Of a stretch of DNA of 64,000 nt, positions 34,687 through 44,993 are shown in pieces. The DNA comes from Burkholderia sp. MS389. GTDB taxonomy: Bacteria; Pseudomonadota; Gammaproteobacteria; Burkholderiales; Burkholderiaceae. A program made the position numbers and the translations under genes. The stretch is from NCBI RefSeq assembly GCF_016899425.1, contig NZ_CP045996.1, forward strand, positions 372,001 to 436,000, read 5' to 3'. Every line of letters begins with the position of its first letter. Position 1 is the first letter of the stretch. Below the pieces are notes generated by a model. The model saw only the letters and a list, made by a program, of their open reading frames with translations. It had not been told where the DNA came from and did no database searches.

Positions 34687-35675
34687 AAGTGTTCATTCTG
34701 CATCCCGGCAAGGCGAACTATCCCGAGATCGCCGCCTACGGCCGTCGGCTGAGAGCGCACGGGTTCGAGGTGTTCGACGGCGATCTCGATGCGTATGTGC
34801 GCTTTCCGGACCGGGACGTCTGCATCCTTTGGTGCATCATGGGTTTCTATCGGGCATTGCCGCCCGCGCGGTTCGTGATTCACGACTATCGGTCGCTATC
34901 GGTGGGCCGGCTCGCGGCCGTCAAGGACCGCGTGAAGCGCGTGCTGAACGTACGGCCCGATTTGCGCATCTTCCAGAACGCGCGGATGCGGGACGCGATG
35001 GCGTTTGGCGACGGCGTACGCGCGTTGCTGTTGCCGATGGGCGTGCCGGACTGGATCTTCGATCCGGTGGATGCCGGTGCCGGTGCCGGTGCCGGTGCCG
35101 ACGTCGCGGCCGCGGGTGACGCCGATACCGTGCAAACGCCGTCCGGAAGGTTCTGCTATATCGGCGAGATGAGCCGAGAACGCGGCTTTCACAAGGTGCT
35201 CGCCGCCTACCGCGACGCGCGGCGCGACGCAGCGGACACGCTCGTGCTGGTCGGCCATCCGGAGCCCGAAATCCGCGCGGCTTTCGCCGACACGCCGGGC
35301 ATCCGCTTCGTCGGCCGCGTACCGCAACGCGACGCGCTGCGGATCGTGCGCGACAGCGAATACGCGGTGTGCTTCTTTCCGTATCACCGACCGCATTGCT
35401 TCCAGACGCCGACGAAGCTGCTCGAATACGCGTCGCTCGGAAAAAAGATCGTCTGCAACGACGCGCCGTCGAACGTACGCACCGCGAAAGAACTCGGTAT
35501 CCCGTGTCACGTCACCGGCGCGGCGATCTTCGACGAAGTGTTTCCGTTGTCGCGGATCCGTGTGCGTCGTCCCGATCCGGCTGCGATGAAGTCGCTCGAA
35601 TGGGGGCGCGTAATCGAAGGGTCCGGCGTGCTCGCGTATATCGATGCGGTCGCGGGGCGCGGCCCGCGTGTTTGA
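34683..35675 (+). CDS. glycosyltransferase, GT-B fold
   Basis: A 330-residue GT-B glycosyltransferase. The C-terminal donor domain is recognisable: RFCYIGEMSRERGFHKVLAAYRD, TLVLVGHPEPEIRAAF, IRFVGRVPQRDALRIVRDSEYAVCFFPYHRPHCFQTPTKLLEYASLG, with the usual P-TKLLEY nucleotide-sugar Glu segment. The N-terminal domain is short and divergent. A Gly-Ala hexanucleotide repeat (GCCGGT, 35073-35099) makes an Ala-Gly linker between the domains. ATGA overlap with the acetyltransferase. Likely adds one hexose to the lipid-linked unit; donor and linkage are unknown. Confidence 0.8.
   Translation: MKVFILHPGKANYPEIAAYGRRLRAHGFEVFDGDLDAYVRFPDRDVCILWCIMGFYRALPPARFVIHDYRSLSVGRLAAVKDRVKRVLNVRPDLRIFQNARMRDAMAFGDGVRALLLPMGVPDWIFDPVDAGAGAGAGADVAAAGDADTVQTPSGRFCYIGEMSRERGFHKVLAAYRDARRDAADTLVLVGHPEPEIRAAFADTPGIRFVGRVPQRDALRIVRDSEYAVCFFPYHRPHCFQTPTKLLEYASLGKKIVCNDAPSNVRTAKELGIPCHVTGAAIFDEVFPLSRIRVRRPDPAAMKSLEWGRVIEGSGVLAYIDAVAGRGPRV
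35073..35099 (+). repeat. GCCGGT hexanucleotide tandem repeat
   Basis: Four and a half perfect GCCGGT units encode an Ala-Gly linker inside the glycosyltransferase. Changes in copy number would keep the frame and alter only linker length. Confidence 0.85.
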
Positions 35676-35726
35676 CGGTCGTTCGGCGTCGGTGCGCGAC
35701 GGCTCATTTTTCATGGAACGGACCCG

Positions 35727-37755
<2,029 letters not shown>

Positions 37756-37763
37756 GCGGCGCG

Positions 37764-38303
37764 ATGTATCGCGGGCCCGTGCGCCTGGTGCTGTTCGACG
37801 TCGACGGCGTGTTGACGGACGGCCTGCTCCACGTGACGGCCGACGGCGAGTTCATGAAGAGCTTTCATGCGCACGACGGCGTCGCGGTCGCACTGCTGCG
37901 CGCGCACGGGATTCGCGTCGGCATCCTGTCGGGCAAGCATAGCGGCGCGCTGGCGTGGCGGGCGGCCCAGCTCGGCGTCGACGTGCTGGTGACCGGCTGC
38001 GACGACAAGGCCGCCGGTTATGCGGACATCAAGGCGCGGCAACGGATGGGCGACCCCGAAATCGCGTACGTCGGCGACGACGTGAACGATCTCGCGGTCA
38101 TCGAACGCGTCGGCGTGTCGTATGCGCCGGCCGACGCGCATCCGCTCGTCCGCGCACGCGTCGATCATGTCGTACGCACGGTCGGAGGCCGCGGCGTGGC
38201 GCGCGAGGTGGCCGAGCATCTGCTGACCGGCGCCGGGCTGTCGCTCGACGACGCGTACCGGCCGTTGTTCGACGCATGGAGCAGCCATGACGTCATTCAA
38301 TAA
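37764..38303 (+). CDS. kdsC: Kdo-8-phosphate phosphatase
   Basis: A 179-residue HAD phosphatase of the C0 (no cap) class. [13 protein letters not shown] carries the nucleophile Asp, [11 protein letters not shown] the second motif Ser, the Lys lies in [13 protein letters not shown], and [12 protein letters not shown] is the metal-binding motif. This matches KdsC, which hydrolyses Kdo-8-phosphate to Kdo. ATG 37764 is used; a GTG at 37752 overlapping the kdsA stop is equally in frame. The 3' end overlaps kdsB by 17 bases. Confidence 0.93.
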   Translation: MYRGPVRLVLFDVDGVLTDGLLHVTADGEFMKSFHAHDGVAVALLRAHGIRVGILSGKHSGALAWRAAQLGVDVLVTGCDDKAAGYADIKARQRMGDPEIAYVGDDVNDLAVIERVGVSYAPADAHPLVRARVDHVVRTVGGRGVAREVAEHLLTGAGLSLDDAYRPLFDAWSSHDVIQ

Positions 38304-39093
38304 CGGGCGGCCGGTGCACGTCGTGATTCCGGCACGATACGGCTCGACGCGACTGCCGGGAAAGCCGCTCGTCGATCTGGACGGCGAACCGATGATCGTC
38401 CGCGTGCACGCGCGCGTGAGCCGTGCGCTGCCCGATACCGACATCGTCGTCGCGATCGACGATCCGCGTATCGCCGACGTGCTCGCCGCGCGCGGCATCC
38501 GTTTCGCGATGACCGACGCCGGGCATGAGTCCGGCACCGATCGCGCGGCGGAAGTCGCGCGTGCGTTCGGCTGGCGCGACACCGATGCCGTGCTCAACGT
38601 ACAGGGCGACGAACCGCTCGTGCCCACGGCGCTGCTGCGGGCATTCGCCGGCTTCTGCAGCGCGGCGCCGGACTTCGGTGTCGCGACGGTGGCCTGCCCG
38701 GTCGGCGACACCGCGTTGCTCGACGAGCCGGGCATCGTCAAGCTCGTCGTCGACGGCCGCGGCCGTGCGCTGTATTTCTCGCGCGCGGCGATTCCATTCT
38801 GCCGCGACGGCCGGCCCGCGCAAACGAGCGGTCCGAACGGCGGCGGTTTTCTGCGGCACATCGGCCTCTACGGCTACGCGAATACGGCGTTGCAGTCGCT
38901 GGCGGCCGCGGCGCCGTGCGAGCTCGAACGATTGGAGCGGCTCGAGCAGTTGCGGGTGCTCTGGCTCGGCATGCCGATCGACGTGATGCAATGGCCCGAT
39001 GCGCCGCCGGCCGGCATCGATACGCCCGACGACGTCGCGCGCGTCGTCTCCCTTCTCAAACGGCAAACTGATGATGCGACAGAACCATATTGA
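38287..39093 (+). CDS. kdsB: CMP-Kdo synthetase
   Basis: A 268-residue cytidylyltransferase. It has [25 protein letters not shown] (nucleotide-binding loop), [23 protein letters not shown] (metal-binding Asp), [22 protein letters not shown] and [18 protein letters not shown], all KdsB hallmarks. It makes CMP-Kdo from Kdo and CTP, the donor for the KpsS-like transferase in the same operon. Overlaps kdsC and kdsD at both ends, so the Kdo genes are translated as a coupled block. Confidence 0.96.
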   Translation: MTSFNNGRPVHVVIPARYGSTRLPGKPLVDLDGEPMIVRVHARVSRALPDTDIVVAIDDPRIADVLAARGIRFAMTDAGHESGTDRAAEVARAFGWRDTDAVLNVQGDEPLVPTALLRAFAGFCSAAPDFGVATVACPVGDTALLDEPGIVKLVVDGRGRALYFSRAAIPFCRDGRPAQTSGPNGGGFLRHIGLYGYANTALQSLAAAAPCELERLERLEQLRVLWLGMPIDVMQWPDAPPAGIDTPDDVARVVSLLKRQTDDATEPY

Positions 39094-40006
39094 ATCCGCC
39101 CGGCAGGTCTTCGAGATCGAATCGCGGGCGTTGGCCAGCGTGGCCGCGCGGCTCGACGCGAACTTCGACGGTGCGATCGAGATCATGCTCGGCTCGCGCG
39201 GGCGGGTCGTCGTGTGCGGGATGGGCAAGTCCGGGATCGTCGGCAGGAAGATCGCCGCGACGCTGTCGAGCACCGGCACGCCCGGCTTCTTCATGCATCC
39301 GGGCGAGGCTTATCACGGCGATCTGGGGATGGTGACGCCGGACGACACGTTTCTCGCGATTTCGAATTCCGGGGAAACGGACGAGGTGATCAAGCTGATC
39401 CCGTTCTTGCGCAGCAACGGCAACGACCTGATCGCGCTGACCGGCGATCCTGCGTCGACCCTCGCACGCGCCGCGCGGGTCCATCTCGACGTCGGCGTCG
39501 AACGCGAGGCGTGCCCGCTGCAACTCGCGCCGACCGCGTCGACGACGGCCACGCTCGCGATGGGCGATGCGCTGGCGGTCACGCTGATGCGGGCGCGCGG
39601 CTTCCAGCCGGAGCACTTCGCACGCTTCCACCCGGGCGGCTCGCTCGGCCGCCGGCTGCTGTCCACGGTCGACGACGAAATGGCGCGCCGAGACCTGCCG
39701 ATCGTGACGGAAGACATGTCGACGCTCGACGTGCTGGACGCGATGACGCGCGGGCGTCTCGGGCTCGCGATCGTGAAGCGCGACACGGGTTGGGGCATCG
39801 TGACCGACGGCGACATCCGCCGCGCGATCGAGCGGTATGGCGACGGCGTATTGCGGCGCACGGCAGCCGACATGATGTCGATCGAGCCCTGTACGGTACG
39901 GCCGGGTACGCGGGTCGAGGATGCGCTGCTGCTGATGCAGACGCAGCGCATCGGCGCGTTGCTGGTGGTCGACGGCAGCGACGTCGTCGGCGTGTTCAAG
40001 AAATAG
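39071..40006 (+). CDS. kdsD: arabinose-5-phosphate isomerase
   Basis: A 311-residue enzyme with a SIS domain ([43 protein letters not shown], then [14 protein letters not shown]) and two C-terminal CBS domains ([55 protein letters not shown]). This is KdsD/KpsF, converting ribulose-5-phosphate to arabinose-5-phosphate for KdsA. Start at ATG 39071 within the end of kdsB. Length is slightly below E. coli KdsD (328). Last gene of the rightward operon, convergent with the sialidase-fold gene. Confidence 0.94.
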   Translation: MMRQNHIESARQVFEIESRALASVAARLDANFDGAIEIMLGSRGRVVVCGMGKSGIVGRKIAATLSSTGTPGFFMHPGEAYHGDLGMVTPDDTFLAISNSGETDEVIKLIPFLRSNGNDLIALTGDPASTLARAARVHLDVGVEREACPLQLAPTASTTATLAMGDALAVTLMRARGFQPEHFARFHPGGSLGRRLLSTVDDEMARRDLPIVTEDMSTLDVLDAMTRGRLGLAIVKRDTGWGIVTDGDIRRAIERYGDGVLRRTAADMMSIEPCTVRPGTRVEDALLLMQTQRIGALLVVDGSDVVGVFKK

Positions 40007-40030
40007 ACGAGCGGCGGGCCTCGGCCGGGG

Positions 40031-41233
40031 CTACTGCAACTCTTGTGTCAGCGCAGTGGATGTGGCGTTGTCGCGGAACCGCCGTACGCGCAGGAACGTG
40101 ATGAAATTCGAGTCGTGCTGGCTGGCCGCGCCGCCTTCCGGGTCGTCGAACGCGACGCGGAGCACGGCAACGAGATCGCTGCCGTCGAATTGCCAGTCGA
40201 CGTACTGGAAGCCGTGCCGCTTCTTGTCCGCGTGTTGCAGCAGGATGCGCCGCGCGGTCCACCGCCGCAGATCGGGGGACGACAGCAGCACCAGCGTGTT
40301 GCGCACGCGCTCGAGGTTCATCGGCCCGACGCTCTTCGGCACTGCATTCGTGATCGTCCAGTATTGCTTCGACTGGGGATCGAAGCGGATCGTGAACTTC
40401 TTGCCCGCGCCGGGCAGGTCGACGAAATCGCGCGTCGGGTCGAACGACAGCGTTCGGCCGTCGTCGCTCGTCGTCACCAATGCGGCTTTCTCCGGCCCGT
40501 TCTCAGTATTCACGCGCAGCATGACGACGGGCGCGGCGCCTTGCCTGCCGACGACATTGCCTTCTTCCCACGACTGGAATGTGCCGTCGAGCCAGCGTTT
40601 GTCCGACGGCAGATGCGCGGACATGCGCCAGTTGCGCGCGTCGAGCAGATCGCGGTCGACGGGGGCGGACAGCACCGTCGCGCGCAGGTCGCCGCCGTCG
40701 ACGCTTTCATACGCGCGCCAGACGCGCCCGCGATCGACGAGCACCGGAACCGGCCCGGTGATGAAACGCCCGGAATACGGCAGCAGACCGGTGGACGCAT
40801 CGATCGGCGTGGTCCACGACGCACCGCCGTCGTCGGAGCGGCGAATCGACGGTGTGCCCATCGAGCGGTTGGTGCCCATCAGATACAGCGCGCCGTTCAG
40901 CACGAACAGCGACGACCAGTACTGGTCCGGCACGTCCGCGAGCCGCGACCAGGTCGCGCCCTTGTCGTGCGACGCGAACACGGACACGCGGTTCTGTGCC
41001 GCTGCGGCGCCGAACGTGTCGAAGCTCGCGACATAGTCGCCGTTCGGCAGCAGGGCGAGCGACGGGGAGCCGAGATACACGCGCGTGGCGGCCGGACTGT
41101 GCGCGATGACTTCGCCGGGCGGCGCGGGTACGGAGTCGGCGTTCGCTGCCGTCATCGCGCAGGTCATGCACAGCGCCGCGATAAGCAATCGTTTCAACGT
41201 GCGAAACGTCGACGCATGTCGGAGTGATGTCAT
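40031..41233 (-). CDS. secreted sialidase-fold (BNR/Asp-box) protein
   Basis: A 400-residue exported protein. The signal peptide covers residues 1-32 (LLIAALCMTCAMTAANA). Two canonical Asp-boxes, SHDKGATW (88-95) and SDDGGASW (133-140), and a degenerate TSDDGRTLSF mark a beta-propeller of the exo-sialidase type. Family knowledge: sialidase-fold hydrolases cleave 2-keto-3-deoxy sugar acids, and some act on Kdn or Kdo. Its gene overlaps wzy by ATGA and faces the kds genes, so a hydrolase, lyase or trimming enzyme for the Kdo-containing polymer is a reasonable inference. Catalytic Arg triad was not mapped; a non-catalytic binding role is possible. Confidence 0.72.
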   Translation of the reverse strand: MTSLRHASTFRTLKRLLIAALCMTCAMTAANADSVPAPPGEVIAHSPAATRVYLGSPSLALLPNGDYVASFDTFGAAAAQNRVSVFASHDKGATWSRLADVPDQYWSSLFVLNGALYLMGTNRSMGTPSIRRSDDGGASWTTPIDASTGLLPYSGRFITGPVPVLVDRGRVWRAYESVDGGDLRATVLSAPVDRDLLDARNWRMSAHLPSDKRWLDGTFQSWEEGNVVGRQGAAPVVMLRVNTENGPEKAALVTTSDDGRTLSFDPTRDFVDLPGAGKKFTIRFDPQSKQYWTITNAVPKSVGPMNLERVRNTLVLLSSPDLRRWTARRILLQHADKKRHGFQYVDWQFDGSDLVAVLRVAFDDPEGGAASQHDSNFITFLRVRRFRDNATSTALTQELQ

Positions 41234-42423
41234 GTCGGATGCGCGACGGGCTCGTCGCCGGACAGGTTGGGAAGCGGGCGGACGACCGCGCGCCGCCGCG
41301 GCGCATCCTGGTCGGCCAGCACGACGAACAGCAGAATGGTGAGCCAGAGCATGCCATACAGCACGTGATATTTGAACAGCAGGATCGGCAGCAGATAGAG
41401 CAGATACTTGCGTCGACCCTTGCGGCGAAACAGCATGACCAGCGTACCGAAGAACACGATGAAACCGGCGACGCCCGCGGCGAATACGAGGTAGATGTAG
41501 AACGAGCTGTCGCGCACCTGATAGCCGCGCAGATGCGTCTTGCCGACGTTGTTGCGCTCGTCCCAGAAGAGGCCGTCGCCGAACGCGCCCGCGACGACGT
41601 CGCGCTCGGTCAGCTCGGTCAGCACGAGCGTACGGCTGCCGACCGCATCGTAGTCGACGGACTGGTTCACCCGCTGGTCGTACACGCTGTAAAGCCAGGG
41701 CACGCAGGCGAGCGCGACGACGACGACGGCGATCCGGGTCCGCAGCCGACCGCGCCCGATGAGTACGTGCAGCCCGCACAACGCGGCGCACACGGCCATC
41801 GACGCGACCGAGAAGCTGAGCAGCGCCGTCGCGAACCCGACCGCGGGCGCGAGCGTCATGCGCCGCTGCGACAGCAGCAGGACCACCGCGCTCGGCACGA
41901 CCGTCATCGCGTAAAACGACGGCTCGGAATACAGGCCGAGCGCACGAATCGAAATCAGGCTGTCGGTCAGCGCCTTGGTGGCGTAGAGCGCTTCGGAGTC
42001 GGCTTCGCGCACGTAGCTGTCGAAATCGATGAAGGTACCGGTGCCGAGGTAATAGACGAGCTGAAACGTGAAGAACGCGGCGTGGACGTAGATGAGCATC
42101 CGGCATGCGGTGTCGAGCGTATCCCGCGTGAGCACGCCGCCGGCAAACATCCAGTAGCACAGCGCGATATACGTCTGGATCAGCATGAACTTGACGTAGA
42201 AGTTCACGTAGAAGTCGCCAAACGCGGACAGAACGAACGCGATGCTGATGCTGATCAGCCAGTATGCGCAGACCGGAAACAGGTGACGCTGCCGGTTCAT
42301 CAGCGTCGGCGCGCGAAGAAAGGCGAGCGCGCAGAGCAGGAAATAGGCGGCGAAGGTTGCCCGTACGCTGAATGCGTTGAGGGAGAAGAACAGTACGCTG
42401 GCTGAAAAGAGCAAGGTCGACAT
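41230..42423 (-). CDS. wzy: Wzy-type polysaccharide polymerase
   Basis: A 397-residue protein with at least ten hydrophobic helices from residue 3 (LLFSASVLFFSLNAFSVRATFAAYFLLCALAFL) to the C-terminus (YLLYLLPILLFKYHVLYGMLWLTILLFVVL) and a large loop around 205-300 containing GLYSEPSFYAM and DGLFWDERNNVG. This topology and the SEPSFYA wording are typical of O-antigen/EPS polymerases. No other polymerase gene is present. The start at 42423 was preferred over an extension from 42507 with a basic, non-helical leader. It is on the opposite strand to the main operon and is followed by the sialidase-fold gene. Confidence 0.82.
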   Translation of the reverse strand: MSTLLFSASVLFFSLNAFSVRATFAAYFLLCALAFLRAPTLMNRQRHLFPVCAYWLISISIAFVLSAFGDFYVNFYVKFMLIQTYIALCYWMFAGGVLTRDTLDTACRMLIYVHAAFFTFQLVYYLGTGTFIDFDSYVREADSEALYATKALTDSLISIRALGLYSEPSFYAMTVVPSAVVLLLSQRRMTLAPAVGFATALLSFSVASMAVCAALCGLHVLIGRGRLRTRIAVVVVALACVPWLYSVYDQRVNQSVDYDAVGSRTLVLTELTERDVVAGAFGDGLFWDERNNVGKTHLRGYQVRDSSFYIYLVFAAGVAGFIVFFGTLVMLFRRKGRRKYLLYLLPILLFKYHVLYGMLWLTILLFVVLADQDAPRRRAVVRPLPNLSGDEPVAHPT

Positions 42424-42748
42424 GCGTGCGCCCGATCGGAGACTCCGGATTCGCCACGCGCCGGCCGTTCCGGCGCCGTACGGCGAGGTGCGTCGCGACG
42501 CGGGCAAGGTGCCTGTCGGGCAGGGCTCGCTTGCTCGCCGGTTCGCACGAGGAATACGGGGTCGTCGTTCGGGACGACTCGATTCCGGCGATCAAGCATA
42601 GGCGGTCGGACGAGCGGGCGAGCGGCGTTGTCCGATCCGGGCGGCATTCCGTCTTTTTCCGGCGGGGTCGACGAAGCGGTCTGCGCGCGCCGGCGCTGGC
42701 GAGGGGCAGCGCCGGCCATCGCACGCCGCGTCGTCCGACCCGCGCCCG
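42424..42748. other. gap between PAP2 gene and wzy
   Basis: A 325-base non-coding stretch upstream of wzy and downstream of the PAP2 gene. It holds the perfect 10-base hairpin at 42689-42716 and presumably the wzy promoter. Frames crossing it are shadows. Confidence 0.55.
42689..42716 (-). terminator. strong hairpin downstream of the PAP2 gene
   Basis: GCCGGCGCTG (42689-42698) pairs perfectly with CAGCGCCGGC (42707-42716) around an 8-base loop, beginning 33 bases beyond the PAP2 stop. There is no U-run, so it is either a weak terminator or an mRNA-stabilising hairpin separating PAP2 from wzy. Confidence 0.4.
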
Positions 42749-43336
42749 TCAGGGCCGCAGCGCGAACCGCCCGCACAAAAACGGCGAATAGTTGTCGATC
42801 GCCGCCTGAATCGGCGCGTGTCGACCATAGGCGACGGCCGACACGGCCAATAGCGACCCGGCGACGAGCGCGCGATACCGCGCATCGACACGCGGTGCGC
42901 CATGCCGCCGCACGAACGCCAGCGCGACGGCCGAGCCGACGAGCCAGCCGGCGACGACTTCCGCCGGCGTGTGCGCGTCGTCGAACACGCGCGCCACGCC
43001 GATCAGCGCGCCGAGCGCGAGCCCGAGCGACAGCGACGTGTTCGCCCGCCATGACGTTCCGCTGCTCAGTGCCAGCACGCATGTCATCGGCCAGACCGCC
43101 GATGCGAGCATCGTATGTCCGCTGATCACGCGGAAATCGATCGCGCGGATCTGGACCCCGCAGCCGGCGTACAGCATCTTCGTGGCGCCGACCAGCGCCA
43201 TGCCGGCCGCGAGCATTAGCGCCCACGACGCCGCGTAACGTCGCCCGGTCGCCGAGCACGTCAACCAGCCGATGCACACGAGCGCAAGCGGCAACGTCAT
43301 CGCCGCGTCGCCGAGATCGCTGATGGCCGTCCACAT
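42749..43336 (-). CDS. PAP2-superfamily membrane lipid phosphatase
   Basis: A 195-residue protein with about five membrane helices. The phosphatase motif SGHTMLAS and the later GVARVFDDAHTPAEVVAGWLVG (Arg and His of the third motif) are present; the first motif (KxxxxxxRP) is altered to KMLYAGCGVQIRAID. Members dephosphorylate polyprenyl pyrophosphates or phosphatidate on the periplasmic side. In a polysaccharide locus recycling of undecaprenyl pyrophosphate released by Wzy is the natural guess. It lies 23 bases downstream of galU, probably co-transcribed. Confidence 0.8.
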   Translation of the reverse strand: MWTAISDLGDAAMTLPLALVCIGWLTCSATGRRYAASWALMLAAGMALVGATKMLYAGCGVQIRAIDFRVISGHTMLASAVWPMTCVLALSSGTSWRANTSLSLGLALGALIGVARVFDDAHTPAEVVAGWLVGSAVALAFVRRHGAPRVDARYRALVAGSLLAVSAVAYGRHAPIQAAIDNYSPFLCGRFALRP

Positions 43337-43359
43337 GACCGGGTGCGTCGTGTGGCCGG

Positions 43360-44244
43360 TCAGGCGGCCAGCAGCGTCGACATGCGCGCGGCCAGATAGC
43401 TTTCGAAGTCCGCGGCCACCTCCGGGTGCCGCAGCGCGAACTCGACCGTCGCCTTCAGATACCCGAGCTTGCTGCCGCAATCGAAACGCGTGCCGTCGTA
43501 GCGATGGGCGAGCACCTGTTCGTCCGTCAGCAGCGACTGGATCGCGTCCGTCAGTTGCAGTTCGCCGCCGGCCCCCGGCCGCAGCGCGCGCAGATGCTCG
43601 AACACCTTCGGCTTCAACACGTAACGCCCCACCACGCCGAAATTCGACGGCGCGTTCGCCGGCGCCGGCTTCTCGACGATGCCGGACACCTTGAACAGGT
43701 TGTCCTCCCAGCGCTTGCCGTCGATCACGCCGTACGACGTCGATGCCTCGGGCGCGATTTCCTCCACGCCGATCACCGACGCGTGATAGTGATCGAACAC
43801 GTCGATCATCTGGCGCAACACGGGCGTCGGACCGTCGAGCAGGTCGTCCGCGAGGATCACGGCGAACGGCTGGTCGCCGACCAGCTTCTCCGCGCACAGC
43901 ACGGCATGGCCGAGCCCCAGTGCTTCGGCCTGGCGAACGTAGAAGCAGTCCACGTGGTTCGGCTTGATGCTGCGAACCAGCGACAGCAGCTTTTCCTTGC
44001 CGCGCGCCTCGAGCTCGGCTTCGATCTCGTAGGATTTGTCGAAGTGGTCTTCGATCGCGCGCTTGCTGCGGCCGGTCACGAAAATCATTTCGGTGATGCC
44101 GGCGTCGATCGCTTCCTCGACCGCATATTGAATCAGCGGCTTGTCCACGACCGGCAGCATTTCCTTCGGGCTGGCCTTGGTCGCCGGTAGAAATCGCGTG
44201 CCGAGACCGGCGACCGGAAAGACGGCTTTCGTCACTTTCAACAT
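43360..44244 (-). CDS. galU: UTP-glucose-1-phosphate uridylyltransferase
   Basis: A 294-residue nucleotidyltransferase with the full GalU pattern. It has [106 protein letters not shown] and [14 protein letters not shown]. It makes UDP-glucose, precursor of UDP-galactose by GalE (not in the window). The placement beside the polysaccharide genes suggests a dedicated copy. Two perfect dyads lie 30-95 bases upstream of its start (44274-44288, 44326-44339). Confidence 0.96.
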   Translation of the reverse strand: MLKVTKAVFPVAGLGTRFLPATKASPKEMLPVVDKPLIQYAVEEAIDAGITEMIFVTGRSKRAIEDHFDKSYEIEAELEARGKEKLLSLVRSIKPNHVDCFYVRQAEALGLGHAVLCAEKLVGDQPFAVILADDLLDGPTPVLRQMIDVFDHYHASVIGVEEIAPEASTSYGVIDGKRWEDNLFKVSGIVEKPAPANAPSNFGVVGRYVLKPKVFEHLRALRPGAGGELQLTDAIQSLLTDEQVLAHRYDGTRFDCGSKLGYLKATVEFALRHPEVAADFESYLAARMSTLLAA

Positions 44245-44273
44245 GGTTTTCGGATTCCACTCGTTCGGGTTCA

Positions 44274-44288
44274 GGCATCGACGATGCC
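44274..44288. promoter_or_regulatory. perfect 15-bp dyad upstream of galU
   Basis: GGCATCGACGATGCC has 7-base arms around a single central A, 30-44 bases before the galU ATG. As DNA it is a good operator candidate; as RNA it could form a 6-bp stem with a GAC loop near the ribosome site. Confidence 0.4.
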
Positions 44289-44325
44289 GATAGAGGGCGA
44301 CGATGCGCGAATGCCATCGTCGTTG

Positions 44326-44339
44326 GCACGGTACCGTGC
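44326..44339. promoter_or_regulatory. perfect 14-bp palindrome upstream of galU
   Basis: GCACGGTACCGTGC is self-complementary over its full length, 82-95 bases before galU and about 275 bases before the FlhD-like gene. A homodimeric regulator could bind here; none is assigned. Confidence 0.4.
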
Positions 44340-44611
44340 GCGCTCGCGCAACCGGCCCCGCGCGCCGTCCGAAAATCGTAGGGGTGTTCCGCTTTCCGGG
44401 GGTGACCGAATCTAGGCCGAATCCGACAGCGACACATGGCGAATCGCGAATCATCGCTTTGCAAGCGGCGATTTCGCGTATGTCGGATCAGACCTGGGAA
44501 TTGTCCGCATGATGCGCGTCGCCTGACATAGATTCAGGGATTCATTACTGCACGGCCGGTCGCGGCGCCGCGCGCGGCCCCGCAAGACCCGCCGTCGGCT
44601 CAGGAGCGGTC

Positions 44612-44845
44612 ATGACCGAACAGGGCGATATCTTCGATGCAATCGCGGAATTCAATCGCGCGTATCTCGTGCTGGCCCAACGCATACTGCGTGTCCACTA
44701 CGAGCAGGGCAAGCGGCAATTGGGCATCTCGGATGAAAGTGCCGCAACGATCGTCGCGCTGACGGCCGATCAGATCGACGAACTCGCGGTCGGCGGCGAA
44801 CTTGTCTGCGAATTTCGCGCCGAAAACGCGCCGGGGCGCGCGTGA
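44612..44845 (+). CDS. short orphan FlhD-like protein
   Basis: A 77-residue protein that follows FlhD almost residue by residue over the N-terminal core: IAEFNRAYLVLAQRILR (compare INLSYLLLAQRLI), LGISDESAATIVALTADQIDELA (compare LGINEEMATTLAALTLPQMVKLA) and LVCEFRAE (compare LVCHFRFD). FlhD is about 105-119 residues, so the C-terminal 30-40 residues, including positions reported to contact DNA, are absent. No flhC is adjacent. AGGAG precedes the ATG. It could dimerise with FlhD and alter flagellar control, but that is inference. Confidence 0.78.
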   Translation: MTEQGDIFDAIAEFNRAYLVLAQRILRVHYEQGKRQLGISDESAATIVALTADQIDELAVGGELVCEFRAENAPGRA

Positions 44846-44927
44846 TCCATCGTCCGGTTTTCGCGCATGGGCGTCCGACCCACGTCCGCGAAGCGGAGGC
44901 GTCGTGGCAAGCCCGTTGCCCATTCGA

Positions 44928-44954
44928 ACGATCGCGCGAACGGCGACGCCCGCG
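44928..44954 (+). repeat. 27-bp intergenic repeat, copy 2
   Basis: Identical to 23581-23607 and in the same orientation, here in the 148-base convergent gap between the FlhD-like gene and the MHS symporter gene. Confidence 0.75.
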
Positions 44955-44993
44955 CAAGCCGCGCGGCGTCGCATCGGCCCGCAGAGGCCCGCG

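Larger units (their letters stand above)
44245..44611. other. divergent promoter region galU / flhD-like
   Basis: A 367-base gap with genes leaving in both directions. It contains the two dyads described separately and a run of G around 44397-44403. No coding frame is convincing. Confidence 0.6.

Noticed and set aside
44324-44340. Possible sigma-54 promoter (TTGGCACG followed by GTGC)
   Set aside because: The -24 part fits, but the GC of the -12 part is shifted by one base and the TTGC is missing. The sequence is better explained as a perfect palindrome.
42749-44464. A 571-residue leftward frame fusing galU shadow sequence to the PAP2 protein
   Set aside because: The upstream portion is galU read in a wrong frame; the PAP2 protein starts at ATG 43336, 23 bases after the galU stop.
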